DNA of 64,000 bases, taken from the NCBI GenBank assembly GCA_958299035.1, contig CATQJL010000112.1, positions 83,594,636-83,658,635 of the forward strand. The letters run 5' to 3'. The notes below the pieces were generated by a model. It searched no databases and was not told the DNA's origin. It saw only the letters and a program-made list of their open reading frames with translations. This stretch comes from Cylicocyclus nassatus (Eukaryota > Nematoda > Chromadorea > Rhabditida > Strongylidae). Of this stretch, positions 1 to 13,440 are shown in pieces (within the stretch, counting starts at the first letter, position 1; each line of letters opens with the position of its first letter). Both the position numbers and the translations under genes were made by a program.

Positions 1-2471
1 GCATGTTGTCAGCAACGTACAGGTGATTTAACGGTATGGCCCAAATTTGAATTTATAATTGCATGAATCACTCTTTGATTATTACGTAGTACTTGAATTC
101 TTCCCATTTCCTAGTGGCCGCTTCCCGTATATTTTTTAAGTCACAAAAACATGCAAAAATCATTCAGAATCAAAGGGTGAATCCTAATTTTTTTCGTAAT
201 GCTATGTATAGCAAAGCTTTCTAATGCTCGTTTGCAAAGTCTTTGTTTCTCGAAAACGATTTCTTGCTGGAATCATTCTCAAGATGCAAATCAAAGATTA
301 ATGTTTTGTCGTCAAACTTGGTCATTATTTGAATCAGTTGGTAAATTTTCTCACAACTTTAAGCTGAAATTGCTTAGAATTCAAAGAGCCAAGACTTGAA
401 GCAGATGAAATAAATGCAAAAATGATTGCCCTCTAAAAAATCAGAACATGAGAGAGTGAACAGTTGGTCTATTGGTTTTGTTGTACTTTCCGGTTTTTTA
501 CGTTATTAGCCATATCATGCGGCAGATTATGATGTAACAGGGTAAGATTGAACCAACAAGGGTCGTGATTGAACTGTAGTATACATTAGAAAAAAACCCA
601 GTAGTATTGTTCTGTTTAAATAAATTTTAAATAATAATATAACGCCGAATCACTTCCAACACAATCAATTAATCTCCATTTCTGATCTTTCATTTCCGAG
701 GAACTGAAATATCACTGGTGTGGGCAGATTGCCCCAATTTTTCTCTACACAATCATATATTGCTATTTTGTTCACTCTATTTGTTCTGAGCGTATCGACT
801 TTTCCTAAACTGATTTAACTCGGTGCAAATTATTTTGTTCCAAAAAATTGCCATTTATTGAAGTTTTCTCTGCAAGCTTTGCTGGAATCAGCAACGGCAA
901 CTTTAGGAAAATTCAGAATTTTCTTTCCCAGAGCCCTCGAAGAAATCGGAAAACAAAGAATTATGGAAAAGTTATCGTTGAATATACTTTTTATATACTT
1001 TTTTTTAAAATTTGTACCCAAAATAGCCAATGCGCATCGCAATTTCACTCTTCTGATGCGCAAAGATCTTCTAATCTCCAAAACAGCTGGGTATAAATGC
1101 TATCAATAAATTACAAAAGAAATATGAAAAAGAAGCGAAAAATAGAATCAGTTGATTTCTATCGAAAGAGAGGACCAAGGGGGCAGCTAGCCTCGGTTTT
1201 CAACATCGCACAAAATATAAAATCAAAAACGAAAATTTTTCAAAATGTTAGTGTTCCAGCCTGATAATAGTGAACGAGAGTTTTTTGGCATACACAAAAT
1301 GCTGTCTCCTCTAGCTATTTCTTACAAAATTTTTTTCTGCTCAATATCATTGACAGAGCGAAAATTTTTTTCTTCTTCACTTCACATCGCCCGGATGCAT
1401 ACGCACACACATGCATTGTGTGAAAGTCATATCACATTGGCACTTTTTCTCGGGCCCATTCTGTTTTCGGTTTATTTCTCAATAGCTGTGCTCGTCTGTT
1501 CAAATACGGGTGCAGCTGGCCGACGCATCGTTGCATTCCTTTGAGCTTCAGCACTTCCTTCCGGCTTCTGGGCTCTGAGGTGAATCAGGTGGGAATTTTG
1601 AGAGGAAATGTGAATTTTGCAAAATTCTGCAGCTTGTGTATCCACTTTTCTGGGTTTGCCAATTTTCACTTTTTGAACTATGATAAAAGTTCGATTATGA
1701 AAGGACAGATATATGCAGCTATATCCACAACAAATCATCTGATAGAATTCATCATTGTGACTCATCAACTCTCATTTGCAAATCACACCCACGGCGCAGT
1801 CACTGCATCTGCTATCGTCAAATATCCCTCTAGCTCAATTAGAATAATTTAGCTACAGTAACCTCAAAGCAATCTTTTCAAATCTGCACCAAAATCGCCT
1901 AAATTGATTGCTGTAACCTGATCCAACAATAAAGTTTTCACTAGTAGAAAATCAATCGGCTGAACATCAGCATATCCAACCATTACCACTGCGACCAAAC
2001 ACACTGCATATAGAGACGACGGGGGGGGGGGGGAGGGCTAAATTCTGTCACTATGACTAATCGTTCCACACAACACCCCACTCCTGCATATTTTACATTT
2101 TAATGAAAGTGTTCATAGATTTATCATAGTTTATGTGTTCTCACCTACGTCTTTAGAGTTTATTTCGTGTGGGAAGTGACTAGAAACATCTGATGGCTTA
2201 AATAGTGCTACTTTTCCGAATTTTTCATTGTTAGTGATCTCCTCAGCGTTTACGGATTCCTTCTCTCTAACGATCTCACAAAATTCTTATTTTCTAGTAA
2301 TAAACAATTATGATGAAAGGTTGTCTTTTGCTAGAGCAACTTAGAAGGTGAGTTTATGTTACGACTAAGTGCTGATAAGTCCTCCTACTCTATACCTTTC
2401 TGCTGAGAATTACTTCTTGTGTAGTTAAATCATGAAGTTTTCTTTCTAATCGATTATTGATTAACTCTAGA
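1..2471. other. Upstream region, no gene recognised
   Basis: Only short, overlapping open frames under about 105 codons, with no recognisable protein or conserved splice pattern. A run of 13 G lies at about 2021-2033. The last few hundred bases should hold the promoter and 5' leader of the astacin gene starting at 2472. An AG that could be a splice or trans-splice acceptor lies directly before its ATG. Confidence 0.5.
2371..2379 (+). promoter_or_regulatory. Candidate GATA-factor site upstream of astacin gene A
   Basis: CTGATAAG lies about 95 bp upstream of the astacin start codon. It matches the TGATAA core used by intestinal GATA factors in nematodes. Gut expression would suit a digestive astacin, but one short motif can occur by chance. 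Confidence 0.3.
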
Positions 2472-5400
2472 ATGGATGCACTACGTTGCTTGATTCTGCT
2501 TCTAGTCGCAGTCCAGATGGTTTCCTCAAGGGTAAGCAATTTTTTAAAATAAGACTCTGAGGTTGTAGCAACGATGCAAACATTCGAATAATGAAAAATG
2601 GAAAATGAAAAAGTCGCTCATTTTTTAAAATCATTTGGCTTTTTCATGACTTTTTATTCAATCATTTCTTTCATTGACAAAGATTTACTTAATGACTCAT
2701 AGAAAAATGATGAAAAACACTTTTTGAAATTTTCATCTTCATTGAATGCATTTAGGCTTACCGGCAACTTTCAAATAAACGGCTTGTAAAAAAAATGAAG
2801 CAGAGCACTTTTCTCAAGCCTTTTTCATATTTAATTCAGGCCAGAAGCTCATTAGCATCCTAAAATTCAGCTGCTCAATGAAGTGCAATCATTTTGCCCA
2901 TTTTTTTACATATTTTTATCCATTTTACTGTTCATTAGCATCCTATGACTCAAGGAAAGATGACGAGATAACACCGATTATTCCATCAATTCATATTTTT
3001 TGATTTTTTATTCTTTTTATACGCTCACTGATGGTGTATTCTAAAAGTTTGAGGACACAACTCAGATTCGAGCAGATCAGCAAGATGAAAAAGATAAAGG
3101 AAAGATATAGATATGGAAAACATTTTTTTTGTAAAATGTGTGATCATGAATTCATTGAAATCAAGAATTCTTTACTCTTGTTTTGTCTTTCTTGCTTTAC
3201 TAAAAGTTTCCTTTTCTTTAGGGCCGACCAATTAACATCTTTTCACAGAAAAGCGGAGGAGACATTCTTCAGCTCAGAGATACGGGGTAAATTTTTTAAA
3301 AATTTTATCACTTTTATCTATTACAATAAGTTTTTCACTTGTATACGTTAACGAAACGTGTTTACAAACGATTTCCGTATGAGAGAACTATGCTTCTGTT
3401 GTCATAAATTGACATTTAAGCCGCCATATGAGCGATTCAATCCATTGTATGTCGGCTGCAAACAATGTTCCATATAAGTGAAGCAAAAAAGCTTGTCACC
3501 TGCTGAGTAGAGCATTTTCAATCAGCGATAGCAGCAAAATATCGCGAAAATCGATTTTTGCTGATTTTGGCATGATTTGCTCGGAAACTGAGGGATATTT
3601 GAAGGCTAAAATCAGCCTCATATCCAAACCCCGACTAGCCTAATTTACTGTTCCTGAAGTTTGAACCCAACCAAAAATTGCATCTCTATTTGTTCATAAG
3701 CGAATTGCTCCCGTTGCAAATCCACCCAACATGACGTTCATATCCGGATTTATTGACTATGTTCATATTGAGTGATTCATCCTCGGGTAGTTAGTTCATA
3801 GTTGTCAACAAGTTTTGTCATTCGTTTAGTGCAAAATTAGTTGAAAAATTCGATCTCATGCGAGAGAAGATACATCACAATCACTTTGTGAATAAGCTGA
3901 ATTTAGTGATATGAGGGCTAATCTGTAGAATTTCAAAAATAGTATGTGGTACTGTCAGGATGATACACAATTTTGCAGCAAGAAATGCGAAAATTTCTTC
4001 AAAATCGTTTCAAAGTCTTGCTGAATTTTATGACGTATTTATTATGACCCATGAAAATGTTGTATTCTACCTTTGATCTAGAGATTCTGATTGAATTAAT
4101 TAATCGAATAAAGAAATTCGAAAATCAAAACCGTTCGTAGAAGCAACTGCTCAGCACATTTCTTTCTAAATGAAAGAAGCTATTTATCAATTCGAGACCA
4201 AAATCAAAATTAAACTGCACTGCCTTTTTAGCAATTTTAACCATCAAAATCATCAAAATCAAAAAAATTACTATCTAAAAGTTTCAGTAATTTTATACCT
4301 GCCACATCAAAAACAAATATGATTCAGGAAAATCTCAAAACTTCCCCTCTATTACATATATATCAGATTAGGCGAGATTTTGGAGAAGATTTTGAATTTA
4401 AACTGCAAGACCTATGCATCATCCAGTTAATATTTTGCGAAAGTGCAGACTTAATCAGCTTAATTGATGCTTTAGCAGTGCCACTGAAGAATCTTTTTTT
4501 GAATTTTTCACATCAGGACCAATTAATTTTGAACCTGCAAAACACTGCGCATCCTAAAAATAATCATTTCAGCAAGATGTTCAATGCTCTACACCGTGAT
4601 TCCGATTTGAAATGGAATATTCAAGATGGAGATGGAAATTACGTAATCCCATACAGAATCACTGGAAGATACCGTAATCTTTTGCAGCTAAACTAGATTT
4701 TCTTGCCCTCGAAATGAATAATGAATATTGAAGAATCGTCGGAACTGCAGACAATTACCAGAGCAATGAAACGTATTGAAGCAAACACGTGCATTCGTTT
4801 TAGGACAAGAAAAAATGAGAGAGATTACATTGAGATTCAAAATCAACGCGGTCAAGGGTGAGCTACGCATTTTGTTGACTTTTTATGAATTTTATCAATT
4901 TAAAAAATTTTGCAGTTGTTACACGAGTGTTGGACGTCCAGGTGGCAAAAGCGTTTTGATGCTTGAGGCGGGCTATGAGGAAACGTAAGCTTCTGACATC
5001 CACTATGGTAAAAATATACTCATTCAAAAGTAAAAATTAGAAAACCCTTATGTACAGGGATTACAAAATTATATACAGACTTTTCTATAGTTGATATCTC
5101 TCTTACCATGAAGTCTTTTGCTTAGCTTTAGATGTAGATTTACGGTATAAAAAATGCACCAATTGATCATGATTGCTATAAAATCACGATAGAGACTTCA
5201 AACAGCTTTGAAATTTACCGTTTAAAGAGGAGTTATAAAAAATTTACGAAGTTATGTAGCAGTGTCTTCAAACATGCTAATTGGTTAGAAAGGTTTTTGT
5301 TGATTTTTGGAAATTCGAAATATTCTCAGTCACATTTTTGAAAAACGCTGGAAAGAATTGTTCCGTTTTACCTGCCATAACTTATGAAGAAAACTTCATG

Positions 5401-7387
5401 GTAAATGCGAATATTGTATACAAAATTAGCGACTTTGTTAACCTACTGATATTTTCAGCTTGTTTAGTTATTTGGTGCAAGATGTGGCCATTGATGACAC
5501 AAAACCTTTCTTGAAGTTTCTGCGCTAATCTTGCGGTAACGGAGAGAAACTGTTCATTTGCTTTATGCTGTAATTTTGGAAGTCTATACAACTAAATATA
5601 CTTAAAACTAAGAAAGAGACTCTGTGGAAGGGAGAGGTAGCCTAAATTAACGTGAAAACCCATTATGTACCTGGGCTCGGCACGAAGTGGCTTTTCGAAA
5701 ATGCAAAAAACGAAGTCCCTCTTGTCTTTCCCAAAGTTTTATGAAGTCCCCCTTGCCATTCCCAAAGTTCTTCGAAATCTCTTTGACCCTAAACCTATAA
5801 ACGTAGAAAAACACTCAAAAAACGAAACGTCGACTGAAAAAAAATGTCGCGCAACAAAAACGATATCCCTTTTACTTTTTTGCCCCAAAAACGATATCCA
5901 ACTTGCTTATAAGAGACCTGTTCCGAGTCCTGCTCATTACTCAGTATGGCATTCTGAAAGACATCATGACAAAGAAAAAGGTATGCTCAAGCTCAAATGC
6001 TAACACTATTTTGAAACTCTTGTATTTTTGGCAGAACAATCTTCCAATATCGCACTTACCGTGATCATCTTTGTGTTGCGTTCGCTTTTTACCGCAAAAC
6101 TTTACCTCATCACATTCAGCTAGGTTGGTAGGCTATGATAGAGACAGAAGACATGGTTTGAAAAAAAAAACAAATTTTCCTAGCTGGAACAATATTTTTT
6201 TCAAATTCACAACGATGCTAACAATAAGACAGCTTTGAAAAACTCCCTTTCTCAAAGCCGCCATCAATTATGTTTACTTTTTTGTTGTTATAGAAAGTAG
6301 GCGTGGTGTTGTTTGAAAAGAACTATATCCATCCTTGAATGGAAAAGGAATTTCCCGAAAAAAAATTTTTACAAGGCTAATTTGAATTTTCAAAAAGTTT
6401 CAAAAATTGTTTTAATTGTTTACAAGAATAAACAAGTCACCTGCACATTTTTTAAACCCGTGTAAGTGAATTTCAAAAGCAGTTCCATTCTGCGACTCAG
6501 AGGCATCATAAGAGCCGCGCGGTGTGGACACAGCGCTTACCTGTGTTTTTGCGAATTATCCATCAGTTTCGATTTTCCTGTAAAGAAATTGCTCAAGCAA
6601 ATTACTATTTTTGAGAACAAAGTAGGTTTTTTTCAGATGCATGGAAACTGAAATAGTGCTCCATGAGTTGCTACATGTGGTTGGACTATGGCACGAGCAT
6701 ATGCGCTATGATCGTGACAAATATATCAAAGTCCACTATGAGAACATCGATAGGGGTAATTTTTTTTAGAATTATCCGTTAGCCCTTATAGTGGTGGCTT
6801 ATTAATAATTTCCAGGATACTGGAGCCAGTTCGAAAAAGTATCGCCCTATGAAGCAACCACATTCAATGTGCCATATGACTACAAATCGGTTATGCACTA
6901 TGACAAAAATTCTTTTGCCAAACCTGGAAAAATCAGCATGGAAACGCTGGACCGCAGATATCAAGTGGGTAGAACGATATGCTTTTTTTGGAATTGACTG
7001 ATCCGCAACCTGTAGGATGTAATCGGTAATGCTAAAGACGCCAGTCCGAATGACTATCGCAAGGTTTGCGAGATTTACGGGTGTAGTCAATGTATGAGCA
7101 ACAGCATACCTACCGAAAGCCCCGTGGTGACATTTAAGCCAACATTACCGCCCAGAGGAAGTAAGAATATAATTCTATGGTTACAGCCTTATAATCTGAT
7201 ACTCTTATTTCTAGGATGCATCGATGTCAATCCTCAATTCTGTCGTACAATCGCCAGACTTCGAGTGATTGACTGCATGTTCCATTCGAAATACTGTTGT
7301 GCCACATGTGCATCATTAGGTTATAACAGAAGACAAACACCATGGGATTCGTTCTATCGGCTATTTGATTTTTGGAATCGTTTCTAA
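2472..7387 (+). CDS. Astacin-family zinc metalloprotease with ShKT domain (gene A, nine exons)
   Basis: A secreted zinc endopeptidase of the nematode astacin (NAS) type. Exons: 2472-2531, 3222-3286, 4573-4673, 4734-4857, 4916-4984, 6637-6755, 6816-6964, 7016-7160, 7215-7387. All introns are GT-AG and every phase joins, giving 334 codons plus TAA. Residues 1-20 form a signal peptide. The short propeptide contains a GGD at 32-34 that may be the aspartate switch. The catalytic domain starts near the IPY motif in exon 3. The zinc motif [12 protein letters not shown] is at 149-160 and the Met-turn SVMHY at 204-208. The four expected disulfide cysteines are present (CIRF, GCYTS, TCMET, VCEIYGC). 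After a Thr/Pro-rich linker comes a six-cysteine ShKT module (279-309: CX7C, C, C, CC, C spacing). Nothing is missing, so the gene looks functional. Introns 2 (3287-4572) and 5 (4985-6636) are long and hold no recognised gene. Substrate unknown. Confidence 0.93.
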
Positions 7388-7411
7388 GTTATGGTCTAAT
7401 AATGAGCATAA

Positions 7412-7417
7412 AATAAA
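7412..7417 (+). terminator. Polyadenylation signal of astacin gene A
   Basis: AATAAA lies 25 bp after the TAA stop, a normal distance for a nematode 3' UTR. Confidence 0.7.
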
Positions 7418-7419
7418 TT

Positions 7420-8861
7420 ATTGCCCTTTCTCCGTTTTGTAGACACAGGCACAATGTTAAAGTTTTTATATCAAATCAGTCGAATACTTCCGTTTTCTGA
7501 GGCTATACTTCTGCTACCATAATCCACGAGGGTAGTAAAAAATTGACATTGTTATTGTTTGAATTCTCATAGAGAGGGACTTCTTACTCTTTGATACAAC
7601 TGGATATGCGGCTGGAAGGCGGGGCTTCGTGGCTAGTTAAGGCTAGGGAATGATCAAAGAGAGCGAGCGCGAGAGAGACGCAGACTGCGCTGCAGGCGCG
7701 AGCAGCCTTGATTAGGTCACAAAGTCCGCTTTGCAGACGCCAATCCGGTTGAATCAAAGGTTACATCTGTTCCCACCCAAAAATCAAGCATTCGTTTGTA
7801 ATCAAAACGACCTTATCTACTAGGTCGTTTCATAGGTTCATAGCGTCTTTATAAAACATCAGAAATCATCTTTTTTAGTAAAAATCAGTCACTAAAATAT
7901 TCCTCGACGTAGCGAAGACCTTTCGTCACATTCCTGTTAGTTTTTCAATCTCAATTTTTCAAATGGCGGCGCGCTGGGTGTCGAAAAAGTCATCTAACCA
8001 GCGCTCAAATTACTCCAAGAAATTGAGACATGCACCATTTATAAGGTTTGCGAAAGAGTAGAACAAATGATAATGTGATAGAGCAAGGTTTGAGGAGTAG
8101 TTTGAATACTGGAGTGCCTTCCAGTATTCTAACTACTCCCTAGTCTTGCGAAATAGCATTGACGACTTTTGCCGTATGGGGTCCGTTTTGTCGTGCAGAA
8201 AAACTCATTGGATCTGCCTATAAGGCCATAATTGTGGTATAGACGGTGATGTTGCACTGCATACGGTACGGTGAACAGTCTCCTTCTTGTACAGCAATTT
8301 TCAGCGTAGGATCTCCTGCCCATCTCTTAAAAAATCTTGTTCAGAGCCACACTGCTTAACTCTTGGTCAAAGCAAGCTAATCCTTTTTGCCTTAGATTGA
8401 CGAGCGAACGCCATTTTCCATAATGGCTAACAAACTGCGCAAAAAAGCTGGCTTTGTCCAAAGTTATCAGGGCCCGTAGTAATCTACCCTACCTGCCGGC
8501 AGGTCTTGCCCTCAACTCGCCGCGATCTCGCCCTCAGGTCATGAAAACTGCCAACGCCCTCTCTAGCTTCCCCAAAGCAATCAGCTTGGCGCTCTCCAGG
8601 ACTGACGGTCCAGCATAGAGGTGGGCACCAGATGGAGATCGAAAAAAATCGATGTCGAAAATGCATCTTTTTGCCTTTTGAGATTTCTGTCTGTGGAAGC
8701 TGAAATATTGGAGTAGATAAGCTTTCCATCGAAATCAAGTAATATGATTCAATTAGCATGATCAGCTCTTTCCAATGATATACACAGTTTGCCGCAAATC
8801 AGCTTCCCAAAAAACTGAGGACGAAAATGAAAACGCTTTGAACTTATGGAATGACTTAATA
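7420..8861. other. Intergenic, mostly unrecognised repeat-like DNA
   Basis: No gene seen. The stretch 7605-7760 (AGACGCAGACTGCG core and flanks) resembles, in the opposite orientation, a stretch at about 42505-42640, so it is probably a dispersed repeat. A short hairpin at 8094-8139 is listed separately. Confidence 0.4.
8094..8139. repeat. Short near-perfect hairpin
   Basis: Arms GGAGTAGTTTGAATACTGGA and its near-exact complement are separated by about 5 bases. The stem is about 20 bp with one or two mismatches. It is too short for a typical pre-miRNA and is probably a MITE remnant. Confidence 0.55.
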
Positions 8862-8890
8862 TTAGGCTGTCTCAAAAGTAAACCCCTCTC
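8862..8890 (+). mobile_element. Single mariner-type terminal repeat
   Basis: TTAGGCTGTCTCAAAAGT after TA resembles the mariner ends at 24954 and 53981. No inverted partner was found downstream, so this is a solo or truncated end. Confidence 0.4.
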
Positions 8891-9165
8891 TAGATAAATC
8901 AAAATGCATTTGTTTTTCAAGCAGACTTACGGCACTGATAAACTAAAGCAAGCTCTACAAAATGATCATCAATCCAGTCAAGTTGCAATCCAGTTAGGTT
9001 TGGAGCCAAAACTGACAAAAGCTTTTCAGAAAAATCAATTTTCAAAAAATCTTACGAGGCCCCAACAGTTCTCATACGGAAGATACATATCAATACACAT
9101 AAATGCATTTGCTTATTTCTTCGCGCATAGAAATCGAGAAAAAAAGTAAATCCAAAACTCACAAG

Positions 9166-9611
9166 GGAATGGTCAGAAGTCGAAGTGGCCAATTCCTACA
9201 AGCTGCATACCATTCGATGCAGCATAAAATGCTGATTTCAAATCTATCCTCCTTATCTGCAGATCGCCTTTGTAGGCGAAGTTATGGGCAGCTTTACTGC
9301 GAAAAAACCGTATACAAAAATTGCGAAATTAGGCACATTATTGCTTTTTCAGCTCACCTCTAATTACGGGTCATATGAATTGACCTAACTGCATGTTTTG
9401 GTCCAACACTGAGCCGAGAATGGCTTTGTACCGCCAAGTTTGCCCTTTACACGCACAATTTCTTAGCAAAATAACGGCCTTCAACGGCTTATAATTTCGT
9501 CCACAAAAGCGTTCTGCAGATAAGGAAGACAGATTTAGAGTCAGCGTTTTAAGCTGCACCTAACGGTATGCAGCTTGTGTGGATTGGCCACTTCGACTTC
9601 TGACCATTTCC
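9166..9611. mobile_element. Foldback MITE, family 1 copy A
   Basis: Left end GGAATGGTCAGAAGTCGAAG is mirrored by the complement at the right end. The arms (about 100 bp and more) share a block ending in CAAGCTGCATACC. The same structure recurs at 33704-34141. No coding capacity. Confidence 0.65.
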
Positions 9612-11030
9612 TTGTCAGCCTCCATTTCCTCTCACATATGCGATTGTACACTGCAAGCCCTAGTAAGTATTATTTCAAGGTTATATTCATGTATGTGCTC
9701 ATGATCGAGACAATACCAAATTTTACATTTAAAAAAACCGAAAAAGTGGCTTTTTGCATTTACGTACTATTCCTGTACCTTGATTTCACCGCGGAGAAAG
9801 ACTAGGAATGTATTTGTGAATACTACTAGATGCCTATATTTACTGTATGATGACCAAGCTGGAGGTTCTAGGAATTTTCTAAAGATATGTGATTTTTAAG
9901 GTTGTTGAAAAATTTTAATTTCATTATGTAGAGTGTTTGCTTCAAATTCCAAATGAGGGGCATGGCTTAGGCCAAACCCAAGCGCAATCTTATAAGCGTA
10001 TGACTTATGTAGGACATTCAAAAGTTTTGAGAACCATCTTCGAGGAGGGAAGTGATGGGAAGCCTTTTTGGCGGGGGCGGGCGTTAGGTATCTACGCAGC
10101 CATTAGTGGCGTACACTAAACCATGCTGCTTGGTTAGGAAATCAAAGAATGGCGCGAATGAAAGCGTAAGTTTGTACATAAAGTTTTTCCACTGCTTTTT
10201 TTCCACAACTTTAGAATCAGATTTTAAATAAAACTTAAATTCCACTTGCATGTTGAAAGTTTAAGAAAGGCTAGATCTTTGATTAGCATTTAACATAGTT
10301 TTGCAGAAAGAAATTGTGATAATCTGATCGAAAAGATAATGACAGCGGAAAAAGTGAAAAAAATGAAAATTTAGCATCAAAGAGCTGTATCCCATAATTA
10401 GGATGTGATTGTATGCCGTCGTTAGAGTGAAACAGAAAAAAGAAAACTATTGAGAGTGACCACTGCCAACTTTCATTTTTCGGAGAGTTACAAAAAAATT
10501 CACCGTTCGTTTAGACTGAATATCATATTTTGGTTGCGAGAAAGGTGCATGATATCAAATCATCGCAGTATGACCCCAAAACCTTTAACTTTTCGCCCTG
10601 CCTCTGGAAAACTTTTTATCACCACAGACGAGCATATAAAGAATTTATCAAAGCAGTTTTCAGAGACATGTATGCGAACGTACTAATTGGTTCTTTAAGT
10701 ATTTTACATTAATCCATTGGAGGTGAAATGAAAATTGTAGCAAGTCAATGCCCCACCAGTCTCGTGACTGAGTGGGCTTTTACCTTCTCTGCTCTTAGTT
10801 TGATGTATAACTTGTTGTGTACCTACCCGAAGCAAAAGATGCTTTGACTGTAACAAGCTATTTAAACAAGCACTAAGAGCATGGTCATTTTTACCATGTC
10901 GTTAGATCCTGCTACCTCGAGAATTCTCCTCTTTGCACTCCACTCTTCGGTTTGATTCCTGTTGTGCTTGTTTCGGCTACTTCGTAATAGCCGTTGATCG
11001 TGATTCCCACTGTTGCGCCCTCGTCTCCTC
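9612..11030. other. Unrecognised intergenic sequence
   Basis: No confident gene. A protein-like open stretch at about 10530-10712 (with PKTFNFSPCLWKTFYHH) could be an exon remnant but has no clear splice sites. A small hairpin, GCCC...GTC/GAC...GGGC, lies near 10750-10778. Confidence 0.3.
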
Positions 11031-11460
11031 AAAGGCAGCCTCCCACCAGACTGGGAGTACCTGGCTCTCGTAATGATGTAATAGTAGACCCCCTACCTAA
11101 GCGATGACTGAAGTTCGGAGCGAAAAAGGGGTTCTACCAAGCCTGAAATTTGCTCCGAAAGTGGGCCGAATCTTACGGTAGGCTCGAGCGAGTGCGAGGT
11201 GTATGCAAGGTAGAGACGCAGAGTTGTTGCGGGTCCCTGCGCTCATGATGTGTGCGCTATACGCACTCTGGCCCTGCAAATCGATATTGCCGTGTGGGCG
11301 GCGTTCGGCCCTACCGTAAGATTCGGCCCACTTTCGGAGCAAATTTCAGGCTTGGTAGACCCCCTTTTTCGCTCCGAACTTCAGTCATCGCTTAGGTAGG
11401 GGGTCTACTATAACATCATTACGAGAGCCGGATACCCCCAGTGTGGTGGGACTGCCTTTA
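11031..11460. mobile_element. Foldback MITE with about 150-bp arms
   Basis: The ends AAAGGCAG...CTGCCTTT open a long inverted repeat. The inner arm halves (around 11072-11180 and 11310-11425) are almost identical in inverse orientation. Similar end bases bound the element at 34215-34683, suggesting one family. Confidence 0.75.
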
Positions 11461-11634
11461 AGCACACGTCTTTGAGATCATTCTGTTCGTACAGGGAAGC
11501 ATAGGTAAACTTATTGACAAGTAAACAAATAAGCAGCTGAAGAGAGAGGAGACAAACTCGAGTGAACTACATTGGCTAAAATAGAGCCCCTTATATACAA
11601 TACCGCTCACATTTTTTGAAAAATAGACAGAATG

Positions 11635-11695
11635 TATGGACATGTATGGACATGTACGGAAATGTCCATACATGTATGGACATGTCCATACATCA
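11635..11695. repeat. Cluster of ATGTCCATACATGTATGGACAT dyads
   Basis: Tandem and inverted copies of ATGGACATGT overlap to form several palindromes in about 60 bp. No function is evident. Confidence 0.6.
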
Positions 11696-11699
11696 GCGT

Positions 11700-12350
11700 C
11701 GCGTGGCCATATCTCGCTTCAGAATGGACGAATTCTTAATCCGCCACAATTCGATTCAGCTCGGCGCGAAGAATCTTCTGATATATTGGAAGTGGGGGTA
11801 CGATGTCTACGATATTCCGTTTCCTGTTTTTTTAATTTGTTCTGCGGAGGTCCTTTCGCGAATATGGGAAGCAACGCCTACCCAACATAGAAAACTTTAC
11901 TAAGTACTATTCGATAATACTGTTCTTTTAGATTATTGTGCGCTAGAAAATAGGCTCAGAATTCTTCCCAAAGGAGACAGAAGCGTTGGTGAATTTTGGA
12001 AAAATCACGCGTTCTTAAATTCTACTCGCCATAACTTCCTTCGGAATAAGTATATTTTGAATCCGAAAACAGCGCCTTGCTCAGCTCATCAAGGCGAATC
12101 TTCGCATATACAGCATGTCCTTGATATTTCGATTTCAGTATTCTTGAATCTTTCTGAGGACGTCTTTTCGCGAAGGTGTAAAGCAACGAGCATTATCCCG
12201 AGCAAATTCCAGCAAGGATTTTTCAATAGCACTTTTTCTGTAGATTATGATGTGCTGAATAATAGCCGCAGGTTTCTTTTGCAAAGGAAATAGAACGGCT
12301 GGTAAATTGTGGAAAAATCTTGTCGTCCCAAATTCTACTCGCCATATCCG
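11700..12350. repeat. Diverged tandem duplication, unit about 313 bp
   Basis: The block ending AAATTCTACTCGCCATAAC near 12035 recurs as AAATTCTACTCGCCATATC near 12348. The CCTTTCGCGAA part recurs as CTTTTCGCGAA at the same offset. Open frames here are short and not conserved between the units. The next 500 bp (to about 12880) shows nothing recognisable. Confidence 0.55.
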
Positions 12351-12889
12351 CAGGATACGAAGCTATCTTGCTAAGCAGATGTGAGTTTCGAAATCAGCAG
12401 GTTACATAACCTCTACGAGCAAGTTTTCTTATGTTCGGGTTATTCCATTTTTTCTCGTTTTACGCTCCGGAAGCTCGCCGATGGATTTTGGTCAAAATGT
12501 TGATGCTCCTGAACTGTAAGGAAACTTCGCTTATAGAGGTTTTCGAACACGCTCTTTACGAAAATCGTGGTCTTTGAGGATTATAGGATCTTTTTGGAGA
12601 GATACGGTGAGGTAACTGTAACTTCATCACGAAAGTGCGTAATTTTGGCCGCACTTCTCGCGTATCTGTCAGAAACCTTGCCTGCTTGCTTTTATCATTC
12701 AAAGTTACTAGGAACTGTGCTATGGAATGGTGCATTAGTCAGGCTCCAGTCTGTGAAATTCGCCGAGTTACGAGCCTACGAAAACACGTCCTCATGAATT
12801 TTGCCCAGAATGTAAAGATCGCATATCTCGTCGAAATTCCTCCCTGAGCGCTTGTATGACGCTCATTCAATGGATTGGAACGACTAAAA

Positions 12890-13440
12890 TCTATTCCGAT
12901 AAGGCAAACCTTACTCTACAAAACCTATGAAGTCGCAACATTATAAAACTTCACATTCAAGGTTTATATGAGTTTAACTGTCAACTGTCACTAAATAAGC
13001 TAAAATGGTGTAATTTTTTAGAATTCTGGTTTTCGGCGACCATCTCTCGAATCGACTTGATTCTTTCACTATGTATTGGAGGTCACTTACTTTTGAAAAA
13101 CTATGAAGTCGCAATTGCTGACATCTTCAAATACCAGATCTATAACAGTAGAACTTTCTCATGATTTTTCCCTATTTTTTCTAATACAAAATTCTGGTTA
13201 TCGGCGGTTTCTGAATCGACCTATTTTTCTGTACTTCATAGCAAAATTTACTTGATATTTGTACAGTTTTGCTGAGTTTTACTTCCAAATGCACATTTGA
13301 TAAGCACGTTTATTTCAGATATTCATACCGCTGTATACATAAAAGTATGCCTTCAATGATCTCTTTTGCATTTTGCTTATTTTCCGCGCACTGGCAGCAA
13401 CGACCTGGAAGGGATAGGCTCAGTCGACTTGGGAGAATCG
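12890..13440 (+). repeat. Dispersed repeat R1, copy with empty insertion site
   Basis: Long, diverged similarity to 58090-58614: ACCTATGAAGTCGCAATTGCTGACATC, then a TTCTGGTT..TCGGCGG block, then CCGCGCACTGGC. At 13401-13410 it reads CGACCTGGAAG without a break. The copy at 58.6 kb is interrupted at exactly this point by a 1-kb element. Confidence 0.7.
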
